Shown: positions 8,436-17,312 of the stretch, piece by piece | How the letters are laid out: each line of letters starts with the position of its first letter | Position numbering within the stretch: the stretch's first letter is position 1 | NCBI GenBank assembly: GCA_963783945.1 | Contig: CAWAPS010000002.1 | Span: forward strand, 744,001-808,000 | Length of the DNA: 64,000 nt | Reading direction: 5' to 3' | Source of the DNA: CAWAPS01 sp963783945 | GTDB lineage: Bacteria; Actinomycetota; Acidimicrobiia; Acidimicrobiales; Palsa-688 | Made by a program: the position numbers and the translations under genes | Notes under the pieces: generated by a model | What the model saw: the letters and a program-made list of their open reading frames with translations, nothing else | Told to the model about the DNA's origin: nothing | Databases searched by the model: none

Positions 8436-8605
8436 TTTCGCGGCGATCCGCCCTCTCTCCCTTGAACCCTCTCGATGCGAATGCATCGGCCGAAGCTGCC
8501 CACCAAGGAGGATGGTGGGCCCTCATCACCGGCTCCGCACGAGATACCCAACGTTGCCCCAACGGCGCCCAAAACGCCCGAATACCCCAGAGGGGACGTG
8601 TCCTA

Positions 8606-9379
8606 CTAGGCCGCGGCGGGGACCTTCCAGGCCCCCGGCCGCCGTTCGACGATCGCCGCACCGGCCGTAACCACAGCCATCAGCCCGACTGCCAGCCAGA
8701 GGGCCGCGGTGGGTGAGTGATGGAGGACGAGGAGGGCGCCGGCCACTGCCCCGAGGAGCATCGACCCCAGGGCCGTCAACCGCCGGACGATGACCGCATG
8801 ATTACGGCTTCGCAGGTCGGCCGCGATACCGGTGATCGTCATGGTCAAGACAGTGGTGGTCAGGTCCGGGACGGCCAATTTGCGCACGACGGCGTTCTGT
8901 AGCCCGAGGGCGACGGCGGCCAGGCCGGCGATGCCGTCTCTCGCCGCACTGTTGAACGGGGCTCCCGCGGCAGCCGCCCACGCCAGGGCGGCGCAGAGCA
9001 GGACGAGCTCGACTGCCGCCCCGTCGCGTAGCAGGGCGGCCCGGTCACGACGGAAGCGACCGATCGCTACGCCAGCGGCGAATGCTCCGAGGATGAAACC
9101 TCCCAGCGCGAACAGGGACGCAGCAAGGGAGAACCCTGGAGCCCCGGCGAGGGCCAGGCCCACGAACACCACGTTGCCTGTCATGTTGGCCACGAAAACC
9201 CGTCCGAGCGACAGGATGCTCACCGCGTCGACGACGCCGGTCATCACCGTCATGAGCACGAGTAGCGCTGGTAGGGGTCCGTGCTTGGGATCCTGGACGA
9301 ACTGGCGGAACGGGCGCGCTGCACTGGTCGTCGTTCCCGCAGTCTGGGCGCGCTCCGTTGATCCCGGGTCCGATGTCAT
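8606..9379 (-). CDS. DUF1275 (YoaK) family membrane protein
   Basis: 257-residue integral membrane protein with about six helices and the DUF1275 hallmarks: PALLVLMTVMTGVVDAVS at the N-terminus, then GRVFVANMTGNVVFVG, and later GLQNAVVRKLAVPDLTTTVLT. The function of the family is unknown; transport has been suggested. The start at ATG 9379 is preferred (AGGA about 9 bases upstream). The frame remains open to 9658, but that extension only translates the 22-bp tandem repeat. Not part of an evident operon. Confidence 0.85.
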   Translation of the reverse strand: MTSDPGSTERAQTAGTTTSAARPFRQFVQDPKHGPLPALLVLMTVMTGVVDAVSILSLGRVFVANMTGNVVFVGLALAGAPGFSLAASLFALGGFILGAFAAGVAIGRFRRDRAALLRDGAAVELVLLCAALAWAAAAGAPFNSAARDGIAGLAAVALGLQNAVVRKLAVPDLTTTVLTMTITGIAADLRSRNHAVIVRRLTALGSMLLGAVAGALLVLHHSPTAALWLAVGLMAVVTAGAAIVERRPGAWKVPAAA

Positions 9380-9425
9380 GGATCGAAAACATCCTGACAG
9401 GTCCCGGCTACCCGAGGCGGCCCCC

Positions 9426-9491
9426 GACAGCAACCCGACCGACGCCGGACAGCAACCCGACCCACGCCGGACAGCAACCCGACCGACGCCC
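9426..9491. repeat. Three tandem copies of a 22-bp repeat
   Basis: GACAGCAACCCGACCGACGC units at 9426, 9448 and 9470 with an exact 22-bp period and one or two differences. They lie about 50 bp upstream of the DUF1275 start. A possible binding-site array for a regulator, or a simple satellite repeat. Confidence 0.75.
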
Positions 9492-9965
9492 GACGGCGTC
9501 CCGACCCTCCCGACCCCCGCCAGACGGGGCGTGGGCCGGGGGGTCCGAGGCGGAAGACGAACTAGAGGTAGCGCCAGCGCCAATGGCGGGGCACCCTTGA
9601 CGGGGCTCTCGCCCGCGCCATCGAGGCGAATACAGCCGCCTCCCGCCACCGGGCCCACCTGCGGGCCCGGCTGATTGATTCCTCTTGGTGGAAGGCGGCA
9701 AGGCGCGCCGCGGCAACGGGGTTCAACATCGGGACCTCCATGGGCTGGAGCGCGCCCGTACCTCGAAGTCGAGGTGTCGCGACCGGTTGTGCGGTCAGAA
9801 AACGGGCGGCTGGTGGTTTGGACTCAGATGGACACCGACCGGAGGCGGCCGGCGCAAACCAGGAGAACAGGCTCGGTCATAAACGGCATACGCTCTCCTT
9901 CCAGCTCGATGCGGGGGACCACATCACTACAGCAGACGCAGAACAGCATTCACCAATGATTTTAC
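9492..9965. other. Intergenic stretch without a recognisable gene
   Basis: About 470 bp upstream of the DUF1275 gene and downstream of the aldo-keto reductase. Several frames are open on the plus strand, but none has a domain or convincing ribosome-binding site. It also holds the upstream side of the DUF1275 promoter region. Confidence 0.45.
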
Positions 9966-9988
9966 GGGGGATGCTGTCAGCATCCCCC
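9966..9988 (-). terminator. Hairpin downstream of the aldo-keto reductase
   Basis: Perfect 10-bp stem GGGGGATGCT / AGCATCCCCC with a 3-nt loop, 25 bp after the aldo-keto reductase stop. The sequence following on the minus strand is GTAAAATCATT, without a real U-run, so it may be a GC-strong terminator or just a stable 3' end. Confidence 0.5.
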
Positions 9989-10013
9989 GCACCCGCCGGG
10001 CCGACGACCGCAG

Positions 10014-10994
10014 TTACTGGAAGCCGGCTACGGCGTGCGGCAGGTAGGGCTCTTCCAGCCGTTTGATCTCTTCGTCGCTGAGCTGAAGGTCGACGGCGGC
10101 GACGGCATCGTCGAGGTGGTGAGGCTTGGTGGCTCCGATGATGGGAGAAGTGATCGCAGGCTTGGACAGCATCCAGGCCAGCGCCACCCGGGCTCGCGGC
10201 ACTCCCCGCTCCGAGGCTACGGCCGCCACCGCTTCGACCACGGCACGGTCGGAGGAGTCGGGGTTGTAAAGGGTCTTGCCGAAGGCGTCGGTCTCCGATC
10301 GGGCGGTGCGCTCGTCCTGATCTCGGGCCAACCGGCCCCGGGCCAGCGGGCTCCACGGGATCACGCCTATCCCCTGATCGAGGCACAGGGGCAGCATCTC
10401 CCGCTCCTCTTCCCGGTTGAGCAGATTGTAGTGGTCCTGCATGCTCGTGAACCGGGTCCAGCCGTGTGCATCGGCGGTGAACAAAGCCTTGGCGAATTGC
10501 CAGGCGTACATGGATGACGCCCCGACGTAGCGGACCTTGCCCGATTTGACGGCATCGTGCAGGGCCTCGAGCGTCTCCTCCATCGGTGTCCGGTGGTCGA
10601 GGCGGTGGATCTGGTAGAGGTCGATGTAGTCCACCTCGAGCCGGCGCAGACTGTGGTCGAGTTCGGTCATGATTGCTTTGCGGGAGAGACCCGCACCGTT
10701 TGGGCCTTTGCGCATCTGGCCGTGCACCTTCGTGGCCACCACCACTTCGTCGCGGCTGGCGAAATCTCGCAAAGCCCGGCCTGTGATCTCCTCGCTGGTT
10801 CCGCTCGAGTAGACGTTGGCGGTGTCGAAGAAGTTGATTCCCTGTTCGAGGGCCTTCCGGATGAACGACCGCCCGTCGTCCTCCGGCAGGGACCACGGTG
10901 GATGGCCTCCGCGCGAGACGTCCCCATAGCTCATGCAGCCGAGGCATATGCGGGACACATCCAGGCCGGTGCGGCCGAGCTTGACGTAATTCAC
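10014..10994 (-). CDS. Aldo/keto reductase
   Basis: 326-residue NADPH-dependent aldo-keto reductase with the (beta/alpha)8 fold. The catalytic tetrad is visible as Asp57 and Tyr62 (FFDTANVY), Lys89 (VATKV) and His130 (LYQIH). The pattern LYQIHRLDHRTPMEETLEAL and the long loop after residue 190 match the AKR group close to YajO/Tas or potassium-channel beta-subunit-like reductases. Start GTG 10994, with GGGAG upstream. A stable hairpin follows the stop. The physiological carbonyl substrate is unknown. It is the same strand as the antiporter, 78 bp away from that gene's end. Confidence 0.9.
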   Translation of the reverse strand: MNYVKLGRTGLDVSRICLGCMSYGDVSRGGHPPWSLPEDDGRSFIRKALEQGINFFDTANVYSSGTSEEITGRALRDFASRDEVVVATKVHGQMRKGPNGAGLSRKAIMTELDHSLRRLEVDYIDLYQIHRLDHRTPMEETLEALHDAVKSGKVRYVGASSMYAWQFAKALFTADAHGWTRFTSMQDHYNLLNREEEREMLPLCLDQGIGVIPWSPLARGRLARDQDERTARSETDAFGKTLYNPDSSDRAVVEAVAAVASERGVPRARVALAWMLSKPAITSPIIGATKPHHLDDAVAAVDLQLSDEEIKRLEEPYLPHAVAGFQ

Positions 10995-11072
10995 GATCTT
11001 GCTCCCACGTTCGGAGCGTAGCGCCGCTCGGGTAGTCCGACCACCCCGTTGCCGGCCGAACCTCCTCGTCCT

Positions 11073-12659
11073 TCAGGCCGATGACAGGCGGGCTTCCTCG
11101 AGGTCCAGGTCATGCTCGATGGTTCGCACCGTCGTCACGCCGACCCGGCCCTCGCCACGAAGCGCGAGCAGCCTCTGCCGCTGCAGGGCGATCAGATCGC
11201 GCCGCATTGTCAGCTCCGCACCGGCGGCCGCCACGACGTCGGCCTCCAGATCCTCATCCTCGGGGGAGGTCTCTAGCCTGTGCAGGCGGCTGAGGTATTG
11301 ACCGCGCAGCCCATCAGCCACCTCTTCCGGCAACCGGCCGTCGTCACAGGCGGCGCCGAGGTAGTCCAGCGCAGCCTGGGTCAGGACGACTCTGGCTTGA
11401 CGCTCCGCGTCGACGACGGACGGACTCTCCGCCAGGTGAAGGCGCCGGACGAGCGTCGGCAGCGTCATCCCTTGCCCCACCAGAGTGACGATGATGACGG
11501 CGAAGCCGAAGTAGATGACGTCGTTGCGGCCCGCCAACGGGAGTCCAGCCTTCGTCACCGTGGGCACGGCGAGCAGCGCAGCCAGGGTAATGGCGCCTCG
11601 CATGCCCGACCAGCCCAGGATCAACCGCTCGCGGCTGCCGGCCTTCCTCGGTGCTCTCCGGTCGCTCGACCCTGGCCGGATCAGCCAGCCGAAGGCCCAC
11701 ATCCACACCAGCCGGATCAGGATCACGGTCAGGACCACACCCAGACCGGCCAGCACCAGACGTCCGATAGGCCCCCTGGCCTCGGCGCTGAAGGTGTGGA
11801 ATGACAAGCCGACCCCGACGAAGAGTGCGGCGTTGACCAGGAAGACCAGGGTCTCCCAGAACGCGTTCGACTGCAGCCGGCTCCGGGCGGAAAAGGCGCT
11901 TCCGCTGCTGTGCCATCCCAGGTAGAGCCCGGCGGAAACCGCAGCCAGCACGCCCGAGGCGTGGATCTCCTCAGCCGGGAGATACGCGAGGTAGGCCAGA
12001 AGTATGGACCCTGCGATCTCGATCGGTGGATCGTCGATGCGGTTTCGTAGCTGGCGGCCGGCAAATCCGACGGCCAGCCCGATGGCAGCACCGACAACCG
12101 TTGAGTACACGATGCTCCCGGCGGTGTGAAGCACGGAGAAATGCCCGGTCGTGGCGGCGGTCACTGCTGCGGCGTAGAGCACCAGGGCGGTTGCGTCGTT
12201 GAAGAGGGCTTCGCCTTCCAGGATGGTAACCAGGCGGCGCGGCATCCCGAGCCTCCGGGCCACGCTGGTCGCCGCGGCCGCGTCGGTCGGACCGACGGCT
12301 GTTCCGAGCACGAAGGCGATAGGCCACGACAGGTGGCCGAGCCAGTGGGCTACGGCGGCTACGGCGAACGCAGTGGCGATGACCAATAGCACGGCGAGCG
12401 TGCCGATCGAACGAGCGTCGCGCAGGAACCCGGTGGGCGACGACGTCACGGCGGCGTCGTAGACAAGGAGGGGGAGCAGTCCCAGCAGGACCAGATCCGG
12501 GTCGAGGGATACGTCGGGCACAAACGGCAGGAAGCCGATTATCAGCCCGGCCACGACCAGGACTACCGGCGCCGGGATCCCCACTCGGCGGAGGACGGCA
12601 ACGCCTATCAGCGTCACTGACGCGACGCCCAGAACGATGAGTATCTGGCCTGAGGTCAC
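11073..12659 (-). CDS. CPA1-family Na+/H+ antiporter
   Basis: About 528 residues with 12-13 membrane helices and the CPA1 signature regions GTAVGPTDAAAATSVARRLGM and EGEALFNDATALVL, the latter with the ion-binding Asn-Asp pair, followed by a cytosolic helical tail of ~130 residues rich in charged and Gln residues. It exchanges Na+ (or K+) for H+ across the cytoplasmic membrane. The start at GTG 12659 is chosen because the first helix follows within a few residues; the frame is open to 12884 but that would overlap the divergent gene. The ribosome-binding site is weak, so the start is uncertain by tens of codons. Confidence 0.87.
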   Translation of the reverse strand: MTSGQILIVLGVASVTLIGVAVLRRVGIPAPVVLVVAGLIIGFLPFVPDVSLDPDLVLLGLLPLLVYDAAVTSSPTGFLRDARSIGTLAVLLVIATAFAVAAVAHWLGHLSWPIAFVLGTAVGPTDAAAATSVARRLGMPRRLVTILEGEALFNDATALVLYAAAVTAATTGHFSVLHTAGSIVYSTVVGAAIGLAVGFAGRQLRNRIDDPPIEIAGSILLAYLAYLPAEEIHASGVLAAVSAGLYLGWHSSGSAFSARSRLQSNAFWETLVFLVNAALFVGVGLSFHTFSAEARGPIGRLVLAGLGVVLTVILIRLVWMWAFGWLIRPGSSDRRAPRKAGSRERLILGWSGMRGAITLAALLAVPTVTKAGLPLAGRNDVIYFGFAVIIVTLVGQGMTLPTLVRRLHLAESPSVVDAERQARVVLTQAALDYLGAACDDGRLPEEVADGLRGQYLSRLHRLETSPEDEDLEADVVAAAGAELTMRRDLIALQRQRLLALRGEGRVGVTTVRTIEHDLDLEEARLSSA

Positions 12660-12822
12660 CCCCGAATACTGGTCGCTCCCACCGGCCCCGCGCTGCGGCC
12701 CGTGACCCTGCGGCACTGCCGTCCGCGGTCGCCCGGGCCGCGGCCTAGAGTCCGGGTGGCAGTGGCCGAGGTTCGAACATCGGACGACCCTGGTTAAGAA
12801 GCGGCCGAAGGGAAAGGAAAAG

Positions 12823-14262
12823 ATGGCGCGTGGCGTAGGCGGCAAGAATTCTGCAGCCATCTTCGACCTCGACCGCACCCTCATCGCCGGAGCCGCGGGA
12901 CCGGTGTTCGCCCGCCACCTGGAGGAGGTCGGTCTTCCGGCCCCGCCCGACCTCCACCCCGTGCCCGGTCTGGGCGTCCTTCGTCAGCTCGGAGGCGAGA
13001 CTCCCTTTGCGGTCCAGGCCGCTCGCCTGTCGGCTCGAGCCTCCAGAGGATGGCCGGTAGCCGAGGTGGATACCGCCGCCGCGGGCGCCGCAGTGGAGCT
13101 GGCGGCCATGCTGCAGCCGTACGCGCCGGGCCTGATCGAGGATCACCGCACCGAAGGCCGGCGCCTTCTGCTCGTATCCACCGGTCCGGAACCTCTGGCC
13201 CGACCCCTGGCCGACCGTCTCGGCTTCGATGGCGTCATCGCCACCCGGTGGGACTCGGCGGATGGGTGCTACACCGGCGAGGTGGCGGGGCCCGTCCTGT
13301 GGGGCCGGGCCAAGGTCGAAGCGGTGGAGGCCTGGGCCGAGGCGGAGGGCGTCGATATGCGGTCCAGCTTCGTTTACGGCGACAGCTACTTCGACGCCCC
13401 CCTTCTGGCTGCCGCGGGCCGTCCCGTCGCGGTCAACCCCGACGCCGGTCTGGCCGCGGTCGCCTACCTCCACGACTGGCCGATTCGATACCTCGACATC
13501 CCCGAGGGCATGGCGAAAGTGGCAGGCCGGGAGGTCCAATCGTGGTTCCGGCCCCTGCAGCAACCCTGGTTGGTGCCGAATGCCCGATTCGAGATCAGTG
13601 GCGCCGACCTGATCCCGAGGACCGGGCCGGCGATCATCGTTTTCAACCACCGCAGCTATTTCGACCCGGTTGCGATCGGGCTGACCATGGCCCGGGCCAA
13701 TCGTCCCTACCGGTTCCTCGGCAAGAAAGAGGTCTTCGACGCTCCTGTCCTCGGCGCGGCAGCCAGGCTCGTGGGTGGCATCCGGGTCGACCGGTCCTCG
13801 GGCTCAGACGAACCCCTCGAGCACGCCCTCCGGGCCTTGAGAGCCGGTGAGGCGGTGGCTCTGGCCCCCCAAGGCACCATCCCCCGAGGGGAAGCCTTCT
13901 TCGAGCCCGAGCTGAAAGGCCGGTGGGGCGCCGCTCGTCTGGCCCACGCCACCCGGGCCCCGGTCATCCCGGTCGGGGTGTGGGGCACCGAACGGGTGTG
14001 GCCCAGGAACAGCCGGCTGCCCCGCTTGAACCTGCGGCACCGCCCGCTCGTCCAGGTACAGGTCGGATCCCCGGTGACCTTGGCCTACAGGAGCGTCGAC
14101 GCCGACACCAGGCGGATCATGGCCGCCGTCGTGGACCTGCTCCCGGACGAGGCCCGGATCAGAAAGGAGCCGAGCCCCGAGGAGCTCGCTCGTACGTTTC
14201 CTGCCAGCTACCGCGGTGACGCCACCCGCGAAACCGAACGGAGACCCGGCACCGACACCTGA
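12823..14262 (+). CDS. HAD phosphatase-PlsC acyltransferase fusion
   Basis: 479-residue bifunctional phospholipid enzyme. The N-terminal SerB-like HAD domain (residues ~10-220) has the nucleophile motif DLDRT (Asp15, Asp17), motif II around VSTGPEP (118-124) and the motif GDSYFDAPLL (186-195). The C-terminal PlsC domain (~240-450) has NHRSYFD (275-281), the catalytic NHxxxxD-type box, and PQGTIPRG (349-356) in place of the usual EGTRS. Such fusions convert lysophosphatidate to phosphatidate and may also remove phosphate. It is followed 19 bp later by a WS/DGAT gene, consistent with storage lipid synthesis. The ATG has AAAGGAAAAG upstream. Confidence 0.9.
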   Translation: MARGVGGKNSAAIFDLDRTLIAGAAGPVFARHLEEVGLPAPPDLHPVPGLGVLRQLGGETPFAVQAARLSARASRGWPVAEVDTAAAGAAVELAAMLQPYAPGLIEDHRTEGRRLLLVSTGPEPLARPLADRLGFDGVIATRWDSADGCYTGEVAGPVLWGRAKVEAVEAWAEAEGVDMRSSFVYGDSYFDAPLLAAAGRPVAVNPDAGLAAVAYLHDWPIRYLDIPEGMAKVAGREVQSWFRPLQQPWLVPNARFEISGADLIPRTGPAIIVFNHRSYFDPVAIGLTMARANRPYRFLGKKEVFDAPVLGAAARLVGGIRVDRSSGSDEPLEHALRALRAGEAVALAPQGTIPRGEAFFEPELKGRWGAARLAHATRAPVIPVGVWGTERVWPRNSRLPRLNLRHRPLVQVQVGSPVTLAYRSVDADTRRIMAAVVDLLPDEARIRKEPSPEELARTFPASYRGDATRETERRPGTDT

Positions 14263-14281
14263 CCGCAACCGAGGAGAAACG

Positions 14282-15748
14282 ATGGCCGACGCCAGGCGTC
14301 AACGCGAGCAGCACTTCCAGCACCGCATGAGCGATTTCGAAGCCCTTATGTGGAATGTCGAAAAGGACCCGTGGCTCAACCCGAGCGGATGTTCCTTGTC
14401 GATCCTCGAAGGCTCGATCGACGTGGATCACTTCCGCAGCCATGTGGCCCGCGCCGTGGCCGAAGTGCCTCGCCTGCGGGAGCGGGTTGCCCCGACCCTC
14501 GGCCGCCTGGCCCCGCCGGTGTGGCAGCCGGATCCTGAGTTCGACCTGTCCTTCCACGTGCGTCGTCTCGCTCTGGCCCCACCCGGCGCCACCCGCCAGC
14601 TTCTCGACCTGGTCACTTCTCTCTACCAGGATCCGTACGACCGGACCCGGCCGCTGTGGATGTTCTACGTCATCGACGGCCTGGACCAGGATCGCAGCGC
14701 CTTGGTGTGGAAGGTCCACCACGCCATAACCGACGGCATCGGCGCCGGCCGCCTCGCCGAGCGCTGGATGCAGCGGGACGCCGATGCGCCGCCTGGCGAT
14801 CCGGTTGACATCGACGCTCTCGTACACGAGGGCCTCGCAGCCCGCGCCGGCGGAGGCCTTCAGCCGGGCGGCCTGGCCGCCGGCGTGGCCCGGACCGCCG
14901 CCCACACCCTGCGCCGGCAGATCGGCATCGGCCGTCGGGCGCTGGGTGAGGTAGCCCTATGGGGTGCAGATCCCCTTCGGGCTCGGGACCGGGCGGCCGG
15001 TGCTATCGGCGTCGTTCAGCACAGCCGCCAGCAGCTTCTCGGCGAGGGAGGGCCCGGGCCGGCCGAGAGCGGTGCCCCCCTCTGGCGGCGGCGCTCCCGG
15101 CACCGCACGGCCGAAGTCCTCGAGGTGCCGCTCAGCGGGGCCAAGACGGCGGCCAAGGTGTTGGGCGGGAGCGTCAACGACTTCTTCGTGACGGGGGCGG
15201 TGGCGGCCGCTGTCGCCTATCACGAGCGGCGCGGGGTCGCGGTGCCGTCCCTGACCCTCAGCTTCGTGGTCAGCACCCGCACCGACCGGGGCATTGGAGG
15301 CAACAGCTTCGCCCCGACCCGGCTGCAGGTACCGGGCGGCGCCATGGAGTTGGAGGAGCGCTTCCGGGTGGTCAGCGAGGGCATAGCGGTCAAGCGGGCC
15401 GAGGTACGCGGCCAGGGCGTCCTTTCCAGCCTGTCCGGCGTGGCCAACCTCCTGCCGACGTCGGTGGTAACCGGGCTGGCCCGCTCTCAGGCGGCCAAGT
15501 TGGATTTCGCAACCAGCAACCTGCGAGGAGCCACGGCACCGTGGTACATCTCGGGCGCGAGGATCCTCCGCGGTTACGCGTTCGGTCCGGTGGCGGGGAC
15601 CGCCTTCAACCTGACCACCCAGTCCTATCTCGACAGCCTCGACATGGGCCTGCTGGTCGATCCGGCCGCGGTCGATGCCGCCGAGCTGCGGGGATTGCTC
15701 GAAGACTCGTACCGAGACCTCCTGGTGGCCGGCGGGGTGGTTGTCTGA
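14282..15748 (+). CDS. WS/DGAT wax ester synthase/diacylglycerol acyltransferase
   Basis: 488-residue acyltransferase that moves an acyl group from acyl-CoA to diacylglycerol or a long-chain alcohol, making triacylglycerol or wax ester at the membrane or lipid-body surface. The catalytic HHxxxDG motif is HHAITDG at residues 146-152, and the C-terminal domain has the family's SNLRGATAPWYISGARI pattern. The ATG is preceded by GAGGAG with ideal spacing. It is in an operon with the HAD-PlsC fusion, which could supply phosphatidate/diacylglycerol. Length and domain order are normal. Confidence 0.92.
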   Translation: MADARRQREQHFQHRMSDFEALMWNVEKDPWLNPSGCSLSILEGSIDVDHFRSHVARAVAEVPRLRERVAPTLGRLAPPVWQPDPEFDLSFHVRRLALAPPGATRQLLDLVTSLYQDPYDRTRPLWMFYVIDGLDQDRSALVWKVHHAITDGIGAGRLAERWMQRDADAPPGDPVDIDALVHEGLAARAGGGLQPGGLAAGVARTAAHTLRRQIGIGRRALGEVALWGADPLRARDRAAGAIGVVQHSRQQLLGEGGPGPAESGAPLWRRRSRHRTAEVLEVPLSGAKTAAKVLGGSVNDFFVTGAVAAAVAYHERRGVAVPSLTLSFVVSTRTDRGIGGNSFAPTRLQVPGGAMELEERFRVVSEGIAVKRAEVRGQGVLSSLSGVANLLPTSVVTGLARSQAAKLDFATSNLRGATAPWYISGARILRGYAFGPVAGTAFNLTTQSYLDSLDMGLLVDPAAVDAAELRGLLEDSYRDLLVAGGVVV

Positions 15749-15822
15749 AGGCGGGTTGATCGTGCTGGCGGGCCAGACGACAGGGCGAGGCCGAACCTGA
15801 CGTCGTGAACCGGGCGGCTGGT

Positions 15823-17265
15823 CTACCAGCCGCCGTCCCTGCTCAGAGTGAAGTCCTGGGCACTGGCCCCGCCGGTGGCGGCCAGGGCCGTGACGACGAC
15901 CCTGAGGTCCTCGCTGTCCCCGGAAAAACATGATGGCTTGTGCACCGTCGCGGTGGCCGGCCTCCCGTTGGCGCTGAGGGCGTCCGCCACCTTGTTGGTG
16001 CCTTTCCACACGGTCACCTGTTCGGCTGCTTGCGGCGGCGCGGTCAGAGTCACCCGGAGCGATCCCCAACACAGGTTCGTCACATCACCGCTCACGTGGG
16101 TGGCAAAGACGTCGGTGGCCGATGTCGGTACGAGGTTGGCGTGAACGGCCTGCTTCTGGGAGAGGACCGAGCCGGCCACGTAGTCCGAGCGGGCTTCGCA
16201 ACCGTCGGACCGGTTCCCATCCAGGTCGAACCACCCCGCCGCGCACCCCTTACCGTCGGTGTGGGGGGCGGGGACGGGGGTGCTGCCCGTCAGGGCGACT
16301 GCCACCAGGCCGGCGAAGGCGGCGACGACAGCAGCGGCCACCGCAGTAGCCGTCCACCGGAACCGGGACCAAGTACGGGGCCGCCGATCCGGGGGGTCGC
16401 GAAGAAGACGTGCGGGCCACCATGCCACCACGCGCCCGGCCCGAGCGGCCTTCGCTCTCGGGCCCTCGGGTCGAGCCGGTATCACGCTCGTACCGTGCAG
16501 CCCGCCGAGCACCGCGGCCGCGCTCGGCCGCCGCTTGGACCGGGGGTCGAGCATTCGCTCGAGGGGCGTTCGCAGCATGCCGGGCACAGTCGGAGAAAGC
16601 GGCTGGACCTGACCACGGGCCGCTCGATCTACCACAACCATCGGCGGCCCCGGCCGGTACGGGCCCTGACCCGTCGCCGCGAACGCCAGGGTCGCGGCCA
16701 GGGAGAACACATCCCCCGCCGGTCCTGCCGGCTCTCCCCTGGCCTGTTCAGGGGCCATCCACATAGGCGTTCCGACCGCGGCGCCGGACCCGGTCAGCCC
16801 GCCGGTGACCTCCCGGGTCACCGCCACTCCGAAGTCCGAGAGCGCGGGTGCACCAAAGTGGTCGAACAACACGTTCGACGGCTTGATATCCCGGTGAACG
16901 ATGCCCAGACGATGGACGGCGGCCAGGGCGTCGAGAAGGACCCGCCCTATCCGTGCCACTTCATCCGGCGGCAATGGACCTAGACGCCTCACCCGGTCCT
17001 CCAGGCTCTCCTCCAGAACGGGAAAAACCAGGACGACCTCGGTGCTGTCCTCTATGACATCGATCATCGGCACGACGCCGGGATGAGCCAGGGTGGTCAG
17101 GATCTCGGCCTCCCGGCGAAGCCGACGTTGAGCAATTCGCATCTGAGCTTCTGAACCGCTCAGAGCCACCCGCTTGGTGGCCACCATGCGCCCCGTGCTG
17201 TCAACAGCCAGCTCGACGACCGCCGTGCCGCCCCGGCCCAGCAGGCCCACCACGTCGTAGCTCAC
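15823..17265 (-). CDS. Transmembrane Ser/Thr protein kinase with extracellular domain
   Basis: 480-residue PASTA-less Hanks-type kinase. Catalytic domain 1-260: glycine loop GRGGTAVV (10-17), Lys31, HRDIKPSN (124-131), SDFG (143-146), and an activation-loop end with GTPMWMAPE. One membrane helix spans about 305-326. The external C-terminal domain (about 330-480) has several cysteines and the calcium-like motif FDLDGNRSDGCE, and no PASTA or other named sensor domain. Start GTG 17265; long frames upstream are composition artefacts. It probably senses an extracytoplasmic signal. Its substrates are not encoded recognisably nearby; the gene before it on the strand is a quinone reductase 48 bp away. 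Confidence 0.88.
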   Translation of the reverse strand: MSYDVVGLLGRGGTAVVELAVDSTGRMVATKRVALSGSEAQMRIAQRRLRREAEILTTLAHPGVVPMIDVIEDSTEVVLVFPVLEESLEDRVRRLGPLPPDEVARIGRVLLDALAAVHRLGIVHRDIKPSNVLFDHFGAPALSDFGVAVTREVTGGLTGSGAAVGTPMWMAPEQARGEPAGPAGDVFSLAATLAFAATGQGPYRPGPPMVVVDRAARGQVQPLSPTVPGMLRTPLERMLDPRSKRRPSAAAVLGGLHGTSVIPARPEGPRAKAARAGRVVAWWPARLLRDPPDRRPRTWSRFRWTATAVAAAVVAAFAGLVAVALTGSTPVPAPHTDGKGCAAGWFDLDGNRSDGCEARSDYVAGSVLSQKQAVHANLVPTSATDVFATHVSGDVTNLCWGSLRVTLTAPPQAAEQVTVWKGTNKVADALSANGRPATATVHKPSCFSGDSEDLRVVVTALAATGGASAQDFTLSRDGGW

Positions 17266-17312
17266 CCCCCTGACTCTAGAGGGCGACCCGCGTCCGGCGC
17301 GGCAGCCGGGAG

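Noticed and set aside
9675..9959. Plus-strand ORF after the DUF1275 gene
   Set aside because: No domain, no signal, composition-driven; several overlapping frames are equally open there.
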